The translations under genes and the position numbers were made by a program. This document shows positions 1 through 9,024 of a DNA stretch of 64,000 bases, one piece after another (position 1 is the first letter of the stretch; every line of letters starts with the position of its first letter). Below the pieces are notes generated by a model. It had not been told where the DNA came from, did not search any database, and saw only the letters and a list, made by a program, of their open reading frames with translations. The stretch lies in assembly GCA_944320415.1 (NCBI GenBank), contig CALUHJ010000001.1:124001-188000 (forward strand), written 5' to 3'. The stretch comes from an uncultured Bacteroidales bacterium. GTDB lineage: Bacteria; Bacteroidota; Bacteroidia; Bacteroidales; P3.

Positions 1-624
1 GAATTGAAGCTCGGGGCGAGTACGACCATTGCACAATATGTACTTCCTCTTCTTTTGGGGCGTTTCATAAGCCGGTTTCCGAATGTAGGTCTTTCATTGA
101 TTAACGGCAATTCGAGGGATGTGGAGCAAGCCTTGGAACAAGGTCGTATAGAGCTTGGATTGGTTGAAGGCGTTTACAGAATGCCGGGATTGAAGTATAC
201 TGCGTTTATGAAAGACGAACTTGTTGCCATAGTGTCCTGTAAAAGCAGGCTGGCCTTGCCCGAGGAGATTTCTCCGAATGATTTGTTGAATGTACCCTTG
301 GTTTTCCGTGAAAGAGGTTCAGGTACGTTGGATGTGATAGAACGTGCCTTGGGACAACACGATATCAGGCTTTCTTCTCTTAACGTTTTGATGTATTTGG
401 GTAGTACGGAGAGCATAAAGTTGTTTATCGAGAATGCGGACTGCATGGGTATCGTTTCTGTCCGTTCGGTTGCAAGGGAATTGGCCTCTGGAGTTTTTCG
501 AGTTGTAGAAATAAAGGACATGCCCATGTTTCGTGAGTTCTGTTTTGTGCGTTTGCAGGGACAGGAAGGAGGACTTCCGCAGACTTTCATGCAGTTTGCT
601 ATGCACTATGGAACAAATCTTTGA
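1..624 (+). CDS. LysR-family transcriptional regulator, C-terminal part (5' end outside window)
   Basis: The reading frame is open from base 1, so the N-terminal helix-turn-helix lies upstream of the window. What remains is about 207 residues of a periplasmic-binding-protein-like effector domain of LysR type: a first lobe beginning LGASTTIAQYVLP, then the typical 'GLVEG' and 'ELVAIVSCKSRLA' strands, and a second lobe around 'FRERGSGTLDVIERAL'. It presumably senses a small molecule and controls nearby transcription. It converges on a YeiH-type transporter gene at 682-1755. In Enterobacteria the LysR regulator YeiE sits next to yeiH, so a YeiE-like role is plausible but inferred. The first TTG at base 4 is internal, not the true start. 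Confidence 0.88.
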   Translation, partial: ELKLGASTTIAQYVLPLLLGRFISRFPNVGLSLINGNSRDVEQALEQGRIELGLVEGVYRMPGLKYTAFMKDELVAIVSCKSRLALPEEISPNDLLNVPLVFRERGSGTLDVIERALGQHDIRLSSLNVLMYLGSTESIKLFIENADCMGIVSVRSVARELASGVFRVVEIKDMPMFREFCFVRLQGQEGGLPQTFMQFAMHYGTNL

Positions 625-628
625 TTGT

Positions 629-671
629 TTAATCAAGAAGGTCAGTCCAATGTGCCGACCCTCTTGATTAA
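629..671. terminator. Bidirectional hairpin terminator between convergent genes
   Basis: A 15-base inverted repeat (TTAATCAAGAAGGTC with one mismatch in its partner) flanks a 13-base loop. It sits exactly between the stop of the LysR gene and the stop of the transporter gene. A- and T-rich flanks on both sides fit termination in both directions. Confidence 0.75.
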
Positions 672-681
672 GTTTGCGATT

Positions 682-1755
682 TTAGAACAGACCGCACAAA
701 TATTTTGTTATTAAATAACCGCCGACTAACAGCCAGATATATATCAATCCTGCAAGCAGAAAAGGCTTGGCTCCCACTTTTTTGAATTTTTCTATGCTTG
801 TTTCGGTACCCAAGGCGGTCATTGCCATTGTCAGCATGAATGTGTCTATGTATTCTATGGTTGCGTTCAAAGGTATATCCTTTACGCTTTCTACCCCGAA
901 GATGTATTGAAGCAGTGAATTGAGACATATCACGCCTATAAATCCGAAAGCAAACCACGGTATTGTTATCCTGCTTTTCTTTTCCTTGTTTTTATCTGTC
1001 GGTTTCCTGCTTTTTGACAGGGCAATGCCCATTATTACCAGAACCGGAGCCAGCAGCATTACGCGAATCATTTTGGTTATTGTTGCCGTTCCTGCAATGC
1101 CGAGGGCATCGGTAGGGTCCATTGCGTTGCCGGCTCCCGCCACATGGGCCACCTCATGCAGTGTGCTTCCAGTGTATATTGCCACTTGGGTATCCGTAAG
1201 TCCGGATAGCAGTCCGCTTCTGTACATTACAGGGTAGAGAAACATGGACAGTGTACCGAACACCACGACGGTGGATACCGCTATGGCCGTCTTGTGACTT
1301 TCGCATTTCACCACCGGTTCCGCTCCCAATACTGCTGCTGCGCCGCAAATGGCACTTCCGGTAGATGTCATAAGGGCTGTTTCCTTGTCAATCTTCAACA
1401 CACGTCCAAGCCATATTCCCAAGAAAATGGTACCTGCCACTATTATTGTGTCTACAATTATGGCAGGCAGTCCAACGGCAACAACCTGAGTCAGCGTAAG
1501 TCTGAAGCCGTAGAGGATAATACCCCAGCGCAGTATGCGTTTGCTGCAGAATTTTATGCCAGGTACCCATCGCCACGGCAGTCTGTTGCGTAAGCTGTTG
1601 GCATAAAGCATGCCGAGTATTATGCCCACGATTAACGGACTGAAAGAAAGTTTTTTCACTACGTTTATTTCGGCGATGTAAAATGCCGCAAATGAAAACA
1701 ATGTAATCAGAAGAATACCGTGTAGGGTGTTTGCCCTGTTTCCTTTTTCCAACAT
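682..1755 (-). CDS. YeiH/UPF0324-family putative anion (sulfate) exporter
   Basis: A 357-residue polytopic membrane protein with about ten hydrophobic segments. It shows family landmarks such as 'GIILGMLYANSLRN' near residue 50, 'STGSAICGAAAV' near 130 and 'GSTLHEVAHVAGAG' near 200. This is the YeiH/YadS (PSE) family, annotated as putative sulfate exporters, although direct transport evidence is thin. The length is normal for the family. The neighbouring convergent LysR gene supports a pairing like YeiE-YeiH in Enterobacteria, where the regulator responds to sulfite. The start at 1755 (MLEKGNRAN) is the only good ATG before the first membrane segment. A TACTTTTG box lies about 45 bases upstream. 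Confidence 0.88.
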   Translation of the reverse strand: MLEKGNRANTLHGILLITLFSFAAFYIAEINVVKKLSFSPLIVGIILGMLYANSLRNRLPWRWVPGIKFCSKRILRWGIILYGFRLTLTQVVAVGLPAIIVDTIIVAGTIFLGIWLGRVLKIDKETALMTSTGSAICGAAAVLGAEPVVKCESHKTAIAVSTVVVFGTLSMFLYPVMYRSGLLSGLTDTQVAIYTGSTLHEVAHVAGAGNAMDPTDALGIAGTATITKMIRVMLLAPVLVIMGIALSKSRKPTDKNKEKKSRITIPWFAFGFIGVICLNSLLQYIFGVESVKDIPLNATIEYIDTFMLTMAMTALGTETSIEKFKKVGAKPFLLAGLIYIWLLVGGYLITKYLCGLF

Positions 1756-1799
1756 GTTTATTTTTTTGTTATGAATTTGAACTGATTTTTTTCACGTTG

Positions 1800-1807
1800 C
1801 AAAAGTA
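1800..1807 (-). promoter_or_regulatory. Candidate -7 element for the YeiH-type gene
   Basis: On the minus strand this reads TACTTTTG, matching the Bacteroidetes -7 consensus TAnnTTTG. No convincing TTTG lies at the expected spacing, so only half of the promoter is supported. Confidence 0.4.
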
Positions 1808-1919
1808 GTCAATTGTCAACAAATGTTTCGATTGTTTTTTTTTATGAGGTATAACCGTTGTTTATTTTGCTGACATGTATCGTATCGTTTTCGTGTCGGT
1901 TTCAATTTGTTTTTTTGAT

Positions 1920-1950
1920 TTTGCCGTAAGGTCAAACTGTCGTATCTTTG
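1920..1950 (+). promoter_or_regulatory. Bacteroidetes-type promoter of mutS2
   Basis: TTTG at 1920-1923 and TATCTTTG at 1943-1950 are separated by exactly 19 bases, the optimum for the Bacteroidetes primary sigma factor. The predicted leader to the mutS2 ATG at 1968 is very short, about 10 nt. Confidence 0.8.
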
Positions 1951-1967
1951 CTTGATAATATCGGAAC

Positions 1968-4412
1968 ATGAAAGCAATTTCCAGATTAGAACAAAAATTG
2001 GATTTCAATCAGATTGTCGATAAGATAAAGCAGAACTGTTTGTCTTCGGCTGCGGAGAGACTTGTCGATAATATACACATGCTTCGTTCACACGACAAGA
2101 TAGAAAGGGAATTGAATCTGACCGACGAATTTTTATCCATTCTGCTTTCCAATCGTAGTTTCCCGTCAGAGGATTATTTTGACATGAATCCTGAGTTAGG
2201 GAGGTTGCAGACTGCAGGTAGCTTTCTTTCCGTCCGTTCGCTGTTTGACTTGTGGCGTTCGTTGCGAACGATAAAGAGCTGTCTTATTTTCTTTAAATCG
2301 ACCAAAGAAGGTCAGTATCCTTGTCTGAAGAGCCTTTGTGAAGGCATGGAGATAGACGAGGAGATACTTGCCTATTGTGGTCGTCTGATGAATTTTGAAG
2401 GAGAAATTCTTGATACGGCTTCTGACGAACTGTTTTCGATACGTTCCGACATAAGGCGCAAACGCATGGAGGTGGACAGAAGGATAAGGAAACTGCTTGT
2501 GCTTTCCAAACAGGAAGGATGGTCTTCTTCGGATGCGGAACTGACAGTGAAGAACGGCAGGACCGTCATACCCGTTTCCTCTGCCAACAAACGCAGGATA
2601 CCGGGCTTTGTACATGATGAGTCTTCAAGCGGACTGACCTCATACATAGAACCTTCCGAAGTGGTGGAATTGAATAACGAATTGAATGAACTGCATTTTG
2701 AGCAGGACAGGGAAATAAAGAGAATACTTGTCGAATTCAGCGATTTTCTGCGGCCTTATGTTCCTTCACTCAAGCAAGCCTATGATTTTCTGGCAAGAGT
2801 TGATTTCATAATGGCAAAAGCCAAATATGCCCTTAGGATTAAGGCGGGGAAACCTGTTGTCAATCGGGACATGAGGATGTTCTGGTACGAGGCAAGACAC
2901 CCTGTTTTGCAGGAAACTCTTGTTAAAAACAACAAATCGATAGTTCCTTTGCAGGTTAACCTCAATGAGAAGAGCCGTATTCTGATAATATCTGGACCCA
3001 ATGCCGGAGGCAAGTCCGTATGTTTGAAGACGGTAGGACTTTTACAATACATGCTTCAGTGCGGATTGCTTGTTCCGATGAAGGAAACGTCCGAGGTTTG
3101 CATTTTTGACAATATCTTCATGGACATAGGTGATGAACAAAGTCTGGAGAATGATTTGAGTACTTACAGCTCTCATCTTTTAAACATGAAGGTCCTTACT
3201 GAGAAAGCGAATGACAGGACGCTTTTCCTTATTGACGAGTTTGGTGCAGGAACAGACCCGACTGTGGGAGGTGTGATAGCCGAGGCTGTATTGGAACATC
3301 TGTATTCCAAGTCTTCATTCGGAATAATAACAACGCATTATTCCAATCTTAAACTGCTCGCCGACCGTTATGAAGGCATTACCAATGCGGCCATGTTGTT
3401 TGACCTTGACAATATGAGACCTTTGTATAAATTGTCCATAGGTAAGCCCGGCAGCAGTTTTGCATTCGAGATAGCCAGAACCATAGGTTTGTTACCTTCG
3501 ATCATAAAGTCTGCAAGTGAAAAGATAGGTAGCGGTTTCATGGATTTCGAGCAGGCTCTCCAGCAATTGGAAGTTGACAAGATGAATATCAGGGCCAAGG
3601 AGAAAGAACTGAAATTAGCCGACGAATTGTTGGACACCCTCGTAAGAGAATATGAGTCCAAAAATGAGGAACTGCAACGGCAGAAAAAACAGATAATATA
3701 TCAGGCCAAGCAGGAAGCAAGACATATATTGGAGGGAGCGAACAGGCAGATAGAACAGACTATAGCCGAGATAAGGACGAGCAAGGCAGAAAAGGAGGTT
3801 GCGAAAAAGGCAAGGCAGGAGATAAGGCGGACAATGGAGGAGGTTGACAACCAGGTCAGGGAACTGAAGGATGATATGGCTCCCAAAGAAGAGAAGAAGA
3901 CTGTTTGCAGTACAATACCTTTGGTTTCTGGAGAGATAAACGAAAACGATATAGTTTGTTTCGGTGAGGACAACAACTATGCAGAGGTTATAAAGGTAAG
4001 ACGCAACAAGGTTGAACTGGTTTATGGTGGGGTGCATTTGACGCTTGATATCTCCCAGGTGAGGAAAGTTGACAAAAGGGAATATATGCGTAACAGGAAG
4101 TCTGAAGTCCGCAGCAACCGTTCTTCCTATGCTTCTCTTATGAGCGACATAAACGATTTGAGGGCCCGGTTTGATTATCAGTTGGACTTGAGAGGACAGA
4201 GGGCGGATGAGGCGTTGAACCGTTTGTCGCAATATATGGACAGGGCGATGCTTTTGGGAGAGAGTGAAATTTCGGTATTGCACGGCAAGGGCGACGGTAT
4301 ATTGAAAACGGTTATAAGAGAGTTTTTGAAAAATTGTCCTTTTGTAGAATCGTTCAAGGTTGCGTCCTTGGAGACAGGAGGAGAGGGTGTGACTAAAATA
4401 AGATTGAAATAA
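1968..4412 (+). CDS. mutS2: Endonuclease MutS2
   Basis: An 814-residue MutS-family ATPase. Residues 1-330 hold the core and clamp helices. The ATPase domain follows with Walker A GPNAGGKS near 343, the signature 'DIGDEQSLENDLSTYSSH' near 386 and Walker B 'LFLIDEFGAGTDP' near 425. A long charged coiled coil spans about 520-650. The C-terminal Smr nuclease domain has LDLRGQ near 738 and LHGKGDG near 770. MutS2 lacks the mismatch-recognition domain of MutS; it is known to restrain recombination and, in some bacteria, to rescue collided ribosomes. The length is typical. The start follows directly after a strong promoter. The downstream exported-protein gene begins 54 bases after the stop. Confidence 0.97.
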   Translation: MKAISRLEQKLDFNQIVDKIKQNCLSSAAERLVDNIHMLRSHDKIERELNLTDEFLSILLSNRSFPSEDYFDMNPELGRLQTAGSFLSVRSLFDLWRSLRTIKSCLIFFKSTKEGQYPCLKSLCEGMEIDEEILAYCGRLMNFEGEILDTASDELFSIRSDIRRKRMEVDRRIRKLLVLSKQEGWSSSDAELTVKNGRTVIPVSSANKRRIPGFVHDESSSGLTSYIEPSEVVELNNELNELHFEQDREIKRILVEFSDFLRPYVPSLKQAYDFLARVDFIMAKAKYALRIKAGKPVVNRDMRMFWYEARHPVLQETLVKNNKSIVPLQVNLNEKSRILIISGPNAGGKSVCLKTVGLLQYMLQCGLLVPMKETSEVCIFDNIFMDIGDEQSLENDLSTYSSHLLNMKVLTEKANDRTLFLIDEFGAGTDPTVGGVIAEAVLEHLYSKSSFGIITTHYSNLKLLADRYEGITNAAMLFDLDNMRPLYKLSIGKPGSSFAFEIARTIGLLPSIIKSASEKIGSGFMDFEQALQQLEVDKMNIRAKEKELKLADELLDTLVREYESKNEELQRQKKQIIYQAKQEARHILEGANRQIEQTIAEIRTSKAEKEVAKKARQEIRRTMEEVDNQVRELKDDMAPKEEKKTVCSTIPLVSGEINENDIVCFGEDNNYAEVIKVRRNKVELVYGGVHLTLDISQVRKVDKREYMRNRKSEVRSNRSSYASLMSDINDLRARFDYQLDLRGQRADEALNRLSQYMDRAMLLGESEISVLHGKGDGILKTVIREFLKNCPFVESFKVASLETGGEGVTKIRLK

Positions 4413-4466
4413 AAAACACAAACAATAATATTAGTGTCATCAGATAAGAAATAATTATAGACAGAT

Positions 4467-7235
4467 ATGAAACAGTCGGTTTTGTTTAGAGGAATAGCGG
4501 TTTTTTTATCGTTTTTTGCAGGATTGTCAGGTATATTGTTTGCTCAGGTTCCTACTGGGGCTAACTTGGATTTTTCAACTGGTACCTATCAGTATTGGCG
4601 TGCTACGACAGGAACTTATGGCGGTAATTCATCCATGCCGGCTTGGAATGCACCTGTGGCTACGGATGATCCGAACGGGCCTCAGGACCAGGGCGGAAAA
4701 TTTTTCATTATTTTCAATGACCCTGCGGCAACGGATTCATATACGGGTAATGTTTTGAAGAAGGTGCCTACGCATTTGGGTTATACCCATTCTTCCCAAA
4801 TAAACAATTATTATGGAGGAACCAACTGGTCGGAATTGAAATATACCATGGAGGTGAATGCGACAAACAGTTTGCTGACGTTTAATTACGCTATGATATT
4901 GGAGGCTCCCGGACATACCGGATATGAGAACCCTACATTTCAGATAGATGTTATGAAGCATAATCCTGCCAATGGAGCCATGTTGGATGAATTGGTTGAT
5001 GACTGTGCTTTCTTTGAGCAGGTGGGAGATGATGATTTGCCGAACGTTGATACCAATTGGCACACTTATACCCCAAGTGGGGCATGGGATGATTGGGTTT
5101 GGTGCAATTGGCAGCAGATAAAGATAAATCTTGCCAAATATGAAGGGGACAGAATTACTATAAGAGTACGTTTGGGAGACTGTTCTTTCTCTGCACACGG
5201 TGCTTACGGTTATTTTGTGGCAAAGGCGGAGCCTGCCTTGATTGACGTACCGGGTTGTGCCGGTAACGGAGATACGGTTACCGTTGCTTATGCGCCTGAA
5301 GGCTTCGACAGCTACAAATGGTTCGAGATACCTTCTACAACACTGAGTCAGGACGAGTTGGCTACATTGGACGAGAGTTCCGCTTCCGTTGCGGATACGA
5401 GAGAACTGGTTGTAACCGATGCCATGATGGGTAATGCCCTTGAAAAATTTTATGCCGTAAAGCTTGTTTCTCCGAGAACGCAAGATACCAGACCCAATTG
5501 CGTCGCTTATATAACCACAAGGATAAACGACATACGTCCGATATTCAATCTTTCTTATGTTCAGGCCACGCCCGATGTGCCTTTCGGAGAAACCCGTTTC
5601 GGAGTTAATGACGTTACTCAGTCGGGATGTCCGCTTTATTGGCAGAGCTATGACTTCGGAGACGGAACGACGCCTTTGGAAATAGAGTACGCGGACGGAA
5701 AGTGGCAGGCTGTCAATCTCGATGCAACAACGGGTACGAGCGTTGAAACCGATGCCACGGGTTCGGTTACTACAGTGATACATCTTTATGCCACAGCAGG
5801 CACATACACCTACGTTCGGTCGGCAAGAGCTTCCGAAGACCCTACGGCAGAGGAGGTGTCTTATTGCGAGAAGTCCGAGACACTTGAAGTAATCGTTCCG
5901 AATGTTCCTTCTCTTCAGCTGGATGCCGAGGCGGAAATATGTGTAGGCTATGAGACTACCGTTACGGCTTCTTCGCCTGCTCCGGAGGATGAAGGAGCGG
6001 ACCTTAAATACGAGTGGTGGCATTCTTACGACGATATTCTTGCGTCGCAGCCGCCGGTAAATGAGGGAACGACCTATACTTTGACTCTTGACCAGGACAC
6101 CAAGTTTGTGGTTAAGGTTACCAACAACCAGACGCATTTTTACAGGATTGATTCCGTTGAGATAAAGGTTCAGGCATTTCCTGACATTACCTTGAACGGT
6201 GCAACCAAGATATGCCAGGGAGATGTCGCACGCATAGAAGCGGTGGATGCTACGGGCAATACCGTTGCCATGCAGTGGTCCTTTGAGGAGCCTTCCAATC
6301 CTCCTGTCATCACCAATCCGTCGGACAACCCTATAATAGAGTTTACACCGGATGAAACGACGACGGTTTACCTTATCGCCGAGACTTCGCAGGGATGTAT
6401 TGCGACCAAAAGCGTGGAGATAGTGGTTATAAATCCTAAGGTGAGTGCAACGGAAATGGAGATATGCCCCGGACAGCAAACGACGCTTATTGGAAGCGAT
6501 GCCGAGACTTACAGTTGGACCTCCGAGCCGAAAGACCCTACCTTGAACGAAGGTGTGCAGTCTACGGAGCCTGTCACCGTATCGCCTGAGGTGACAACCA
6601 CATACACCATGAGCGGTTACGGCGAAACGGGCTGTCATACCGATCGCCAGATAACCATAACGGTTTATCCTTATCCGGTTGCCACCATCTCTTACAGTCC
6701 TGAATATGTCGATGTGGACGATCCCGTTTTGTCGCTTACTGACGTGTCGCCTAATGCCGTAAGTTCGAGTTGGACGTTTTCTGATGGCGGAACATCCGAA
6801 GCCCGTTCCCTTTCTTATCAGTTCAATGATTTGAGCGTTGAATTTGTAAGCATCTTCCTTGAAGCATCAAACAAACTGGGCTGTTCTGATACTACATCTG
6901 TTTTCGTTCCGATAGAACTGTTTGGAGTGTGGGTGCCTAATGCTTTCAGCCCTAACGAGGATGGTAGCAATGACAAATTCTTCTTCATATCCATGAATAA
7001 CCTGGAAGATGTGAGGTTGGAGATATTCAACAGGCAGGGTACTAAGCTTTACTCGTTCTATGAGACCAGCATGAATTGCGGTTTGATTACCGACATGATG
7101 AACACCTTGGGATGGGACGGCAAATACAATGGTGAATATGTTCCTCAGGGTACATATGTTTACAGGTTGTCTTACAGAAGGGCTGGAAATACCAAGGTAT
7201 ATGACAAGACAGGAACGATAAACGTTGTAAGATAA
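4467..7235 (+). CDS. Exported PKD-domain protein with T9SS type B (CHU_C) sorting domain
   Basis: A 922-residue secreted protein. Residues 1-27 form a signal peptide ending in LFAQ. The first 250 residues form a beta-rich domain that I do not recognise, with many aromatic and Asn residues. A PKD-like module is marked by 'SYDFGDGTTPLEI' near 395, and several Ig-like/PKD-like repeats follow between about 480 and 800 (recurring 'V.V.P.P.' strand endings and 'C.G...T' starts). The C-terminal 105 residues (GVWVPNAFSPNEDGSNDKFF, then 'IFNRQGTKLY', 'GWDGKYNGEYVPQGTYVYRL') are the gliding-motility-associated type B sorting domain, so it should cross the outer membrane by T9SS. No PorP/SprF partner gene lies next to it. 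The ligand is unknown. Confidence 0.9.
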   Translation: MKQSVLFRGIAVFLSFFAGLSGILFAQVPTGANLDFSTGTYQYWRATTGTYGGNSSMPAWNAPVATDDPNGPQDQGGKFFIIFNDPAATDSYTGNVLKKVPTHLGYTHSSQINNYYGGTNWSELKYTMEVNATNSLLTFNYAMILEAPGHTGYENPTFQIDVMKHNPANGAMLDELVDDCAFFEQVGDDDLPNVDTNWHTYTPSGAWDDWVWCNWQQIKINLAKYEGDRITIRVRLGDCSFSAHGAYGYFVAKAEPALIDVPGCAGNGDTVTVAYAPEGFDSYKWFEIPSTTLSQDELATLDESSASVADTRELVVTDAMMGNALEKFYAVKLVSPRTQDTRPNCVAYITTRINDIRPIFNLSYVQATPDVPFGETRFGVNDVTQSGCPLYWQSYDFGDGTTPLEIEYADGKWQAVNLDATTGTSVETDATGSVTTVIHLYATAGTYTYVRSARASEDPTAEEVSYCEKSETLEVIVPNVPSLQLDAEAEICVGYETTVTASSPAPEDEGADLKYEWWHSYDDILASQPPVNEGTTYTLTLDQDTKFVVKVTNNQTHFYRIDSVEIKVQAFPDITLNGATKICQGDVARIEAVDATGNTVAMQWSFEEPSNPPVITNPSDNPIIEFTPDETTTVYLIAETSQGCIATKSVEIVVINPKVSATEMEICPGQQTTLIGSDAETYSWTSEPKDPTLNEGVQSTEPVTVSPEVTTTYTMSGYGETGCHTDRQITITVYPYPVATISYSPEYVDVDDPVLSLTDVSPNAVSSSWTFSDGGTSEARSLSYQFNDLSVEFVSIFLEASNKLGCSDTTSVFVPIELFGVWVPNAFSPNEDGSNDKFFFISMNNLEDVRLEIFNRQGTKLYSFYETSMNCGLITDMMNTLGWDGKYNGEYVPQGTYVYRLSYRRAGNTKVYDKTGTINVVR

Positions 7236-7273
7236 AACGAAAAAGGCAGTCAACCGACTGCCTTTTTCGTTTT
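7234..7273. terminator. Strong bidirectional terminator
   Basis: A perfect 18-base inverted repeat (AAAACGAAAAAGGCAGTC and its complement) around a 4-base loop. It gives a T-tract on both strands between two convergent genes. Confidence 0.93.
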
Positions 7274-7276
7274 GTT

Positions 7277-7723
7277 TCAGGCAAGCATCTGCTTTACCAG
7301 CGTAGAGACTAGTTTGTTGTCGGCTTTTCCTGCAAAGACTTCCTGAGCCTTGCCCATCACCTTTCCCATGTCCTTCATCGAGCTTGCACCAGTCTTAGAG
7401 ATTATCTCCTTCAGTTGTACTGTTATTTCTTCTTCGCTCAACTGTTCAGGCAGATAAGCCTCTATTATCTTCTGCTGATAGGATTCTTCTTCGTAAAGGT
7501 CTTCCCTGTTCTGCTCCTTGTATAATGCTGCGGCTTCCTTTCTTTGCTTTACGAGTTTCTGAAGACATGCCGTCTCCTCCTTCTCGCTTATCTCATTGCC
7601 TGTTCCGTTTGTCTTTAGCAGCAATATGGCTGCCTTTACGGCTCTGAGAGCCTCCAGTTTCTTTTTGTCCTTTGCCAACATGGCTTGTTTGATGTCGGCA
7701 TTTATTCTTTCCTCCAATGTCAT
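7277..7723 (-). CDS. GatB/YqeY-domain protein
   Basis: A 148-residue YqeY-family protein beginning MTLEERINADIKQAMLAKDK, with family features 'ALRAVKAAILLLKT', 'QRKEAAALYKEQ', 'IIEAYLPEQLSEEEI' and 'GKVMGKAQEVFAGKAD'. The fold is related to the tRNA-recognising tail domain of the amidotransferase subunit GatB. The cellular role of stand-alone YqeY proteins is not settled; a tRNA-linked function is a reasonable guess. It is the last gene of the minus-strand run starting at lepA and lies 12 bases after the HATPase gene. The terminator at 7234-7273 closes the transcript. The length is normal. Confidence 0.92.
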   Translation of the reverse strand: MTLEERINADIKQAMLAKDKKKLEALRAVKAAILLLKTNGTGNEISEKEETACLQKLVKQRKEAAALYKEQNREDLYEEESYQQKIIEAYLPEQLSEEEITVQLKEIISKTGASSMKDMGKVMGKAQEVFAGKADNKLVSTLVKQMLA

Positions 7724-7735
7724 GATATTTGTTTT

Positions 7736-8284
7736 TTATTCGTTTGCTTCTATATCTTTCAGGTTGGAATTTATCATTTCCTTCAGCGCCTGTATTATTT
7801 CCACGTTGTTTATCGACATTCCGTCCAGTGCCTGCCTCACTTCCTCGGTATCGAATACATATTGTCCCTTGTCGGTCGTGTGGGTGTATATGAACCTTAT
7901 GTTCTCGTTCATCGCAGCCGTGGTGACGACCGCATCGGCAATGTCTCCCAAAGGCGGTCTGTCTATGTTGTTGTGTTCAAACCAGAACGTAAGATTCGTT
8001 CCCTTGCCCAACTCGCTTTCAATCTTGAATCCTCCGTTGCAGTGTTCGGCATTCATCTTTACCAATGGCAGGCCCAACCCTACTTTACGTGTTTTCCTTG
8101 TGGTTGTGTAAGGGTCGGCAACCTTTGCAAGCAGTTCTTCGGACATGCCTCTGCCATTGTCGGTTATCTGGAAGAAATAAACGTTTTCCTTCAGGCTGTC
8201 CTTTACATTCAGTCTGATTAGCGTCGAATCCACAACAGTGGAATTGGCCAGCAAATCCAATACGTGTAATGATAAATCTTTCAT
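7736..8284 (-). CDS. Small HATPase (histidine-kinase-like ATP-binding) protein of the hydrogenase-accessory type
   Basis: A 182-residue soluble GHKL ATPase. The N box is altered: the segment 'VLDLLANSTVVDSTLI' stands where N-box residues are expected, with one Asn kept. The G1 box is 'ITDNGRGMS' near residue 40 and the G2 region is 'TRKVGLGLPLVKM' near 67-79. There is no phospho-acceptor domain, so it is not a complete sensor kinase. Proteins of this type occur with PHP and DRTGG proteins in [FeFe]-hydrogenase gene clusters. Its ATG overlaps the stop of the PHP gene as ATGA at 8281-8284, indicating translational coupling. No hydrogenase gene is visible nearby. A regulatory role is inferred only. 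Confidence 0.82.
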   Translation of the reverse strand: MKDLSLHVLDLLANSTVVDSTLIRLNVKDSLKENVYFFQITDNGRGMSEELLAKVADPYTTTRKTRKVGLGLPLVKMNAEHCNGGFKIESELGKGTNLTFWFEHNNIDRPPLGDIADAVVTTAAMNENIRFIYTHTTDKGQYVFDTEEVRQALDGMSINNVEIIQALKEMINSNLKDIEANE

Positions 8285-9024
8285 TTTATGTTTTCTATAT
8301 ATCTGCCTTCCTTTGCCTGCAGAGCCATACGGAACTCTGAAAAGTCCTTGTGGTCCATCATTGCATGACAGTATGTCTGTCCTATTGAATCTATGTAGTG
8401 CGCATCGGAACTCTGTATGAATCCGAAACGCTTCAGGTAAGCGTTCTTTTTGATGAATTCATGTTTCTTCACGTGTCTGGAAATCTCAAGTCCGTCAGCG
8501 CGAAGGTCAACGGGAACAAAGCCCAGCTGGGATGTAAGACTGTTGGCTTCCCTGTTGACATGGGCCGGAATGAACAGACCGTTGAGTGAATGAACCTTGT
8601 CATAGACGGCATCTATGTCCGCATCTATTGCCGAGGTCAGAAGATAGGGCAACTGAGCCGTTATCTCCTCCTGTTCGTTTACCACGACCTGATAGCCGAA
8701 TCTCTCCTCGTCCAGAGGTATTTTTGGCAGAAGAGTGTCTATCCACCGTTGAAACTCGTTCAATTCCGAGTCGAATTCAAAGAAACAAAGACAATGAACC
8801 TCCTCCCTTGAGGTTACCTCCGCACCCATCAGTGTCATAATACCTTGTCTAAGGGCCAAATCCCTCACCAGCGGGGCATGAAGCGTGGAGTTGTGATCCG
8901 TTATGCCTATTATGTCCAGTTGCGCTTCCACCGCCTTGGATACTATGTTTGCGGGACTCATCTCCAGATCTCCGCAGGGAGACAGAACGGTGTGAATGTG
9001 CAAGTCAGCCTTGTAGCATTGCAT
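8281..9024 (-). CDS. PHP-domain metal-dependent phosphoesterase
   Basis: A 247-residue PHP-family protein. Metal-binding motifs are DLHIHT (residues 6-11), ITDHNST near 43, 'EVTSREEVHCLCFF' near 70, 'IPAHVNREANS' near 155 and SSDAHYIDSIG near 212. These are the usual His/Asp set of PHP phosphoesterases. The frame is open to an ATG at 9108, but that would overlap the DRTGG gene by 104 bases. The ATG at 9024 (MQCYKADLHIHT) puts the first motif at the usual place and reduces the overlap to 20 bases. The gene is sandwiched between the DRTGG and HATPase genes with overlaps on both sides. The substrate is unknown; members near hydrogenases have been proposed as accessory factors. Confidence 0.88.
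   Translation of the reverse strand: MQCYKADLHIHTVLSPCGDLEMSPANIVSKAVEAQLDIIGITDHNSTLHAPLVRDLALRQGIMTLMGAEVTSREEVHCLCFFEFDSELNEFQRWIDTLLPKIPLDEERFGYQVVVNEQEEITAQLPYLLTSAIDADIDAVYDKVHSLNGLFIPAHVNREANSLTSQLGFVPVDLRADGLEISRHVKKHEFIKKNAYLKRFGFIQSSDAHYIDSIGQTYCHAMMDHKDFSEFRMALQAKEGRYIENIK

Noticed and set aside
4737..6638. A 633-codon open frame on the minus strand opposite the CHU_C protein gene
   Set aside because: It is antisense to a gene with clear signal peptide and sorting domain, its translation is rich in Arg, Cys and His without any recognisable domain, and it has no promoter.
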